From Lobulomyces angularis (Eukaryota > Chytridiomycota > Chytridiomycetes > Lobulomycetales > Lobulomycetaceae), in NCBI GenBank assembly GCA_027604685.1, contig JADHYX010000027.1, positions 1-64,000 of the forward strand: a DNA stretch of 64,000 bases, given 5' to 3'. Each line of letters opens with the position of its first letter. The first letter of the stretch is position 1. The notes beneath the pieces were generated by a model. It was not told the DNA's origin. It was given only the letters and a program-made list of their open reading frames with translations, and made no database searches. Positions 58,448-64,000 of this stretch are shown one piece after another. Both the position numbers and the translations under genes were made by a program.

Positions 58448-58579
58448 ATAATTTTTTTTTTTAAAATAAATATAGTGTATATAAATTTTCTATTAATATA
58501 GTTTATTAAAAACTTATCAATAATATATTTATGTCGTTTTATCGATAAGTCTAAATGAATTTAAATAGTTCATAATGTT

Positions 58580-59613
58580 TTACATTACTAGGCAACGTGA
58601 GTTGCTTTTATTTTTTCTAGTGCGGGGAATTAAAGCTAAATTGAAATTCATCATTAATAGCAACAAATTCAAATATTTTTTACCCATTCGAGTTGCTGAT
58701 TCTATAACCAAATCGACATCGACTCCGGTTTTGCTACTACACTCTAAATCTAAAATATTTCGAATTCAAAAAAAAAATTTAATTTTTTTTATAATACACT
58801 TTTTAGCTCCAATAGTATTGGAAAGTTTGACTCCTTCACTTGGAGGTATGCATCTTCTTGAAAATGTGAAGTTGTCTTGTAAAGTTGTTTGTAAGTAAGA
58901 AATTCTAATATTTTGATAAATGTACCTCTAAGATCTGCCTTTAAACCTACTAAAATGACTGCAATATTTGGACAATGATGAGTTATTTCAGGCATCCATT
59001 TTGACTCAATATTTTTAAAGGAGTCAACATTATCCTAAACAAAGACTTATTAAATTGGAATTGATTATAAATATTATTTTACAATTGCAAAGCATAACAA
59101 TATACAGTCAGTACCAGGATAACTTAGTGGTCGAAGTCTGTTGTATTCCTCTTGACCTGCAGTGTCCCATAATGCCAGCTATACAGAAAAATTTAATTAG
59201 TAGAATTCTTAATTTTATAAGGATCTACATGAACAAGTTTATCGTCAACTTCAACTTCAGTTATGTAATTTTCGAATCTATATTCATTAATTTTATATTT
59301 GGTTAATGGAGTTTTAAAATTATTATACATTGTTGGGATATAATCTGTTATAAACTCTTGTGTGCTATATCGCGTTAAAAATGAAGTTTTGCCCTAAGCA
59401 AAAATAAGAAAAGATAAGAATTACTAAAGATGGTTATCTTACAACACATCCATCGCCAACACACACTAACTTTCTTCTAATGGCACAACTGCCATCCTCG
59501 AATTTCTTAAGTTTATTTTTTATCGATGAAATTGTTCCTTTTCTGGTAAGTGTTTTGGAAGAAGATCTACTTTTGGATAAACTATACGGTGCATCTTCGT
59601 CAGCAGTCATCAT
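58580..59613 (-). CDS. Rho-family small GTPase with N-terminal extension
   Basis: Switch controlling actin and polarity. Eight exons: 59613-59443, 59393-59329, 59277-59229, 59178-59083, 59034-58926, 58875-58798, 58749-58684, 58635-58580; 229 residues. About 40 Ser/Lys-rich residues precede the G domain. G1 is GDGCVGKTSF. The effector loop is [15 protein letters not shown] and G3 is [20 protein letters not shown], both diagnostic of Rho. The Rho insert region is represented by the RCIPPSEG segment, and G5 is ECSSKTG. G4 reads GLKAD where NKxD or TKxD is usual. The protein ends in a basic stretch and CLVM, a prenylation box. Closest by feel to Rho/Rac/Cdc42 in general; I cannot place it in one subgroup. 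ATG 59613 is one of two in tandem. Confidence 0.92.
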
Positions 59614-60001
59614 CTTTAATTCAATGTCACAATTTTTGTTTGACTGAAGTTAATAAATGTATTAAATTTGTCGGAGTTTAGAAAAAACTTAAAATTATTA
59701 TTTATCATAGAATAACATTTATCAAATCATAAGAGGATTGTATTGAATTTATATATATATAAATGATTTGAGTGAAAAGTGGTTTTTAATTTTCTACCCA
59801 AAATAGGTACCCTGCATAAAAATTTCTTTGTACTCCAATAAACGTTGGAAAAACTTACTGTAAATTTCATTTAATTGAAATAATTCAATTTTGTAAATGG
59901 TAGCGGATAAATATATCAAAAAAAAAGAAAAAATGGTTTGAAATTTTTTTTAAGCAAATAAACAAATCAAAAAGAAGAAAGAAAGAAAAAAATTAAAAAT
60001 T
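59614..60001. other. spacer between tandem minus-strand genes
   Basis: AT-rich promoter region of the Rho gene, including an AT dinucleotide stretch (59750-59762). No other element seen. Confidence 0.6.
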
Positions 60002-60785
60002 TCATGAGGTTATCTTTTTTAAAAGCTTTTCAATTTCAATAAGCTCATTTTCAAAATCACTTTTTTTTGACAGTTTTTCTTTTTGATCCAGATCAATTTC
60101 ATAATTTTCATTGTTTGTTATTTTTAATTCTAGTTCTTGAATCTGCTTAAGTTTTTTTTTTAAAGCTTTTATCCTCTTTTCATATTCTACTGAGGTATTT
60201 TCCTTAGATTCATTTTCATTCCCCTTAATAATTCTTTGCTGTCCATCATTTTTATTTTCCAATAAATTGTTTACTTCATCTAGTAATCTTTTTTCCCTTT
60301 TTTTTTCTTTCATTATTTTAAAAAAAAAATTAAATTAAATTATAAATAAAATAATTTTAAAACTTTTTTAAAAGAAAAAAAAAAAAAAAAATTTCAAATT
60401 GTTTTTTCATACCGTTTCTTTTTTGATTTTTACTTTTTGGTTCATTATTTGAAGCAGTATTTACAAGGTTGTTTGATATATATGTTGCATTTAAAGTTTG
60501 AGTTATAGATGAAATTTGGTCATCTTCTTTAGAAGTTTCTTTGGAAACTACTTTCTGTTGCCTTCTTGCACCAGGTCTATATAGTTCGATATCCTCCTGA
60601 GGAACAAATCCTTTTAAAATAAAAAAATAAATTAATTTAAAAAAAAAAAAAAAACCTGGTCTAACTTTTTGAGCTTTTCTGATGGTGCCATCAGGTCTAT
60701 AAGAAGGTGGTATAATCCTTTCCACTCCCATCGGAGTATTCACTAGTTCTACTATTCCACTCGCAGATTGTTTATTTTTAATCAT
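60002..60785 (-). CDS. PYM1: PYM, partner of Y14 and Mago (exon-junction-complex disassembly factor)
   Basis: Binds Mago-Y14 and ribosomes and recycles exon junction complexes in the cytoplasm. Three exons: 60785-60656, 60610-60413, 60306-60002; 210 residues, like animal PYM (about 204). The Mago-Y14-binding N terminus is clear: RIIPPSYRPDGTIRKAQKV then RPGFVPQEDIELYRPG. A Ser/Thr/Asn-rich middle leads to KNQKRNEKKREKR (the KNxKRxxKR element used for 40S binding) and a coiled C terminus EYEKRIKALKKKLKQIQELE. Both introns, though flanked by poly-A/T, rejoin in phase. Its presence implies a functional exon junction complex, fitting the intron-rich genome. Confidence 0.9.
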
Positions 60786-61046
60786 TATAAAAAAATTATA
60801 AATTTAATAATTTTAAATTTTATTTTATTTAATTTTTTTTTTTTCTATATATTTGTAAAAAAAAAAATTATCTTTTTATTTACATTAAAAATTACAAAAA
60901 GAAAAATAATTATAATAACCATAATGATACTTCGTAATAGCAATCAAATGAATTTAAAGCAAGTATATAAGAAAAATAAAATAAAATGAAATAAAAAAAT
61001 AAAAAAAAAGAAAGCAAAAAAAATTTATAAAAAAAAATTAAAGTTT

Positions 61047-61428
61047 ATGCTGAGATCAGAAGTACTAAATTTATACCGAAAAATATTAAAAACTGCAAGT
61101 CGTAAGGTTTTTTTTTTAAACTTTTTTTTTATAGTATAATGAATTCTTTTTTTTTTATCAAATTCAAATTTTATTTTTCATTTTTTTTAGTTATAGGTGA
61201 AGATAAACACTATGTTATAAATGTTGCAAGAGAAAGGTTTAAAAAACATAAAACCGAAACCAGCATTGTAATAAAAATAAATTTTGGATTTATTAACAAT
61301 TATTTTTTCATAATAATAAACATTTTTTCTATTTTTTGAAGGACAAAATCCGATTTTTTATTGCCGATGGAAAAGTTGAGTTGAGAAATTTAAATAAAGT
61401 TATTACTTTATCAAAAAAGAACATGTGA
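61047..61428 (+). CDS. LYR-motif (LYRM1-like) small protein
   Basis: Small mitochondrial accessory-factor-like protein. Proposed exons 61047-61101, 61197-61267 and 61342-61428, giving about 70 residues; an alternative acceptor at 61190 adds two codons. It starts MLRSEVLNLYRKILKTAS, with the LYR tripeptide at residues 9-11 and the following basic helix. HYVINVARERFKKHK matches the second helix of LYRM1-type proteins (the ARxxFRKNK-like block). Family members stabilise Fe-S or respiratory-chain assembly by docking with acyl-ACP. It is short for the family, and the exon 1-2 join is the least certain point. Confidence 0.7.
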
Positions 61429-61968
61429 AAATATGATTTTTTAAATTTTTTTTTTTTCAAAACTTACCCTCATCTTTTTTTCTCTTTTTAAAGTCATTTA
61501 ACCAACTAAATAGATTAATTTCATTCTTTTTTTTTTTATTTATAGTTTTTTAATTTTTTTTTTTAAAAAAACAAAAAAATTTGTTTTGAAAATAAAAATG
61601 AAATAATTAAAATGACATAAAAAACCTTTAAAAAAAACTTTGATCCAAATTTAAAAATAATTAAAAAATTAAGAAAAAAAAATAATTTTTTTTTTAAGTT
61701 TTTGTTTCAAAAAGATACAATATATGGTGAAACGAGGTAAAGGTGTAAAGTTTAACTTTTTTCTAATTTGATTTTTTTTTTTTTTCAAATAAATTATCAA
61801 TCAAAGTTGAGACTTTTTGTGAAATGCAAAAAATAGTGGAGACAATTATAACACTTCTTTGGAACTACATTTTAAGTAACATATACTTAGTAAATGTGTT
61901 TTATTTATTAAAAAAGTGTTTTTTAAATTTTATATTTTTTTTCTTTTTTTTTTTATTTCTATTTTTTT
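61429..61968. other. convergent AT-rich spacer
   Basis: Dense homopolymer A/T runs between the LYR gene (+) and the RRM gene (-). No gene recognised. Confidence 0.6.
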
Positions 61969-63058
61969 CTAATAAAATCTGGACCGACCGTTGTAAATGG
62001 GTGATCTAACTCTAATCCTACTTTCCATTGTAGGAGATCTATCTATTCTACTTTCGTAAAGAGAAGGTGAAATATCTATGATTCTTTTTTCATAATAAGG
62101 AGACCTATCTCTCGTCCTTTTGTCATAAAATGCACCAGATCTTTCTCTTACTCTTTCATACGACGTGAGTGATAATTTATCATTAAATCTGTAGTCATAC
62201 GGTGATCTGGATCTCTTTCGACCTGAATCGTTGATACATCGGTGTTCTGAGGTTCTATCATGATACATTGGAACATAATCTCTACTTTCTCGAAGAAAAT
62301 CTCTGTCTTTATCATAGCCGTAAATAATACTGGATGTAGAGCCATGACTACTTCTATTTTCTCTCAAATAGTCATCGTTACTTCTTGCACTAAAGTTATT
62401 AAGGTTAGAATAAAATTTATCAACGTTCCCTCCAACTCTATCACAACTAAAATCAGATCTTCTAGGTAAAACCAAATTTTGCTGACTAAAAATCCTTTGC
62501 AATTCAAAAAAGTCAATTTTTTCAGCACTTCTTGCAATTAAATCAAAGTTGGAAATTTTTTCATCTTCATTCAACATTTCCAATGGATCTCTGTATGAAG
62601 CAGAAGAGATAACAGAAACACACTCTTGTTCTTTTTTATCTATATTTGCAAATTTATTCGTATTTTCAGGTCTTTCTTTTGCCAATTGAATCGTAATCTG
62701 TCTACCGCCTAACTCTCTTCCTTTAGAAGATTTTACTGCAAACATGGCTTCTTCTTCGCTTTTAAAAGAGACAAAACCATATCCTTTCGATTTTCCTTTA
62801 TTTTATTAAAAACAATATGCATTGTTAATTAAAATTTTTTTTTAATATTTTTTTTCTTTACCAGTTTCTTTTTCTTTTATAACTTTTGTCCCAGTCACAG
62901 TACCATAAGGAGAAAAAAATTTTTTTAAATCATCATCTGAAGTTGTCCACGACAACTCTACAAAAATAAAATTTAAAATTTATGATTATTATTAATTTTT
63001 TTTTTATTTTTTAATTTTTAATATTACCTCCACAAAATATTCTATGCGGTTGAAACAT
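61969..63058 (-). CDS. RRM RNA-binding protein with Arg/Ser-Asp-rich tail
   Basis: Three exons: 63058-63028, 62957-62862, 62795-61969; 317 residues. One RRM at the N terminus: RNP2 RIFCGELSW, TTSDDDLKKFFSPYGTV and RNP1 GKSKGYGFVSF, then the loop MFAVKSSKGRELGGRQI. From residue 90 on the protein is low complexity, rich in Arg, Ser, Asp and Tyr (KRSRSPYDYR, RDRSPYYEKR, SRIRVRSPIYN), with repeated RSP units typical of SR-type splicing regulators. Single-RRM DAZ-associated/hnRNP-like proteins share the RNP2 form, so the family assignment beyond 'RRM plus RS-like tail' is open. The splice in RNP2 (GGA G|AG) gives CGELSW rather than the usual CGGLSW. Confidence 0.88.
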
Positions 63059-64000
63059 CAATACAAAAAATTTAGAGCTTGTTTTTCTTGTTTTTAATTT
63101 TATTTAAATAGAGAAAGAGTTTTTCTTAAAGAGTATAGAGCAAGATATGAGATATAGAGTTTTTCTTTACAAAAATATATATGTATTAGATTGTTAAAAT
63201 TGTTAGAATAGAGTTGTTGCACTATTATTTTTTCTTTTTTTTTTCTTGTTCTTTTCTTTTAATTATTTTTATTTCTACTTTACTTTTTTATTTTATTTTT
63301 AGAAAATTTTTTTTATGATTTTCTCTTTATTCTTTAATTTTTTAAAATTAATTAAAATAAAATTTAAAAAAAAGTTAAGAATTTGTAGAAACAAAAAAAA
63401 AAAAAAAAAATATAAAAAAGAAATAAAAAATTTTATTTAAAAAGAGATAAAAAAAAATTTAAAACTCAGCAAGGCCATAAACAAAAAATTTTTTTTTGAA
63501 TTTATTTTCCTTTTTTTATCTTTTTTCTTTTTTTGTTTGTAAAGGCCTTCGAATTAAAAAAAATTCCTTAAAAGTAGGTTCAAAGTTCAAACAGTAACAT
63601 TTTAGTTGAAATTTTACAAAAAAATTAAAAAAAATAAAAAAAAAAAAGTGAAAAGTCAAGGCATAAAATGAATCTTGTGCAGAATATAATACCGCTGCCA
63701 TCCTTCACAATCTTTTGATAAATAGTAAAATCGTCTTAACAATTCTTTTTAGGACTGCGTAAAAAATACTTTCATGCCTTCAAATTGCCCATTAATCCGG
63801 CATTCCTTTATTACTCACTTTTTTACGATTATTACAAAAATTTTCGATTTCTTACTTTACATTTCATTTTCTTTAGTTAAGACCTAATTTTTTTTTTGAA
63901 CATCTTTTGCCATTTTTGTGTTACCAAATTTTTTATCATAAGAAGTACATTTATTTTTTTTTTATGACTGAAAATATATTGTTTAATGGCAACAACCTTA
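63059..64000. other. AT-rich right end, nothing seen
   Basis: Long A and T tracts (63390-63420, 63480-63540, 63600-63650) and no coding similarity. It includes the upstream region of the RRM gene; any gene beyond 63,700 would run off the window. Confidence 0.5.

Noticed and set aside
1..64000. CRISPR arrays, insertion sequences, rRNA or bacterial operon signals
   Set aside because: None seen; spliceosomal introns throughout show that this is eukaryotic nuclear DNA.

Overview
This is eukaryotic nuclear DNA: strongly AT-rich and gene-dense, with coding exons broken by very small GT-AG introns (mostly about 35-70 bp, a few over 120 bp). Almost every long protein in the window only appears after several such introns are removed. 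Exon joins were chosen so that reading phase is kept and the joined protein matches a known family; most genes below add up to an exact multiple of three. The gene set points to an early-diverging, zoosporic member of the fungal lineage (Rozella/aphelid/chytrid-like): fungal-type housekeeping genes sit beside genes absent from yeasts and other Dikarya. These include soluble-type adenylyl cyclases, a tandem MyTH4-FERM myosin, a KICSTOR subunit (KICS2) homologue, an animal-type alpha-amylase and a GT10 fucosyltransferase. The taxon is an inference; no rRNA or other decisive marker is present.

Layout. 1.5-9.3 kb: ribosomal protein L9 (-), an unrecognised lysine-rich protein (+), a secreted alpha-amylase with two starch-binding modules (+), and a KICS2 homologue hidden in at least eight exons (-). 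9.9-18.3 kb: a Gln/Glu-rich protein with a myristoylation signal (-), a fragmentary unknown gene, a farnesylated class-I DnaJ (-), a possible release-factor remnant, the RRP8 methyltransferase (+) and a multi-spanning acyltransferase-3 (-). 19.3-29.8 kb: an oxysterol-binding protein with an acidic tail (+), a fusion of alpha/beta-hydrolase and RNA-triphosphatase-like phosphatase (-), a GT10 fucosyltransferase (+), a Hal2-type nucleotidase (-) and a type-I membrane protein (+). 30-45.8 kb: an SRPBCC protein (-), thioredoxin (-), the 8-kb myosin (-), mitochondrial ribosomal protein mL44 (-), a CFIm68/CPSF6-like protein (+) and SAR1 (+). 46.1-58.4 kb: two paralogous adenylyl cyclases of about 1,860 residues, arranged head to head over a 386-bp spacer with identical intron positions. 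58.6-63.1 kb: a Rho GTPase (-), PYM (-), a LYR-motif protein (+) and an RRM/RS protein (-).

The genes do not form one pathway. Themes are cAMP and nutrient signalling (adenylyl cyclases, KICS2), membrane traffic and cytoskeleton (SAR1, Rho, myosin, OSBP), RNA processing (CFIm68, PYM, RRP8, RRM/RS protein) and secreted or cell-surface carbohydrate work (amylase, fucosyltransferase). The observations I rate highest are the inverted cyclase pair with lysine-less Walker A motifs, the KICS2 homologue, and the hydrolase-phosphatase fusion.
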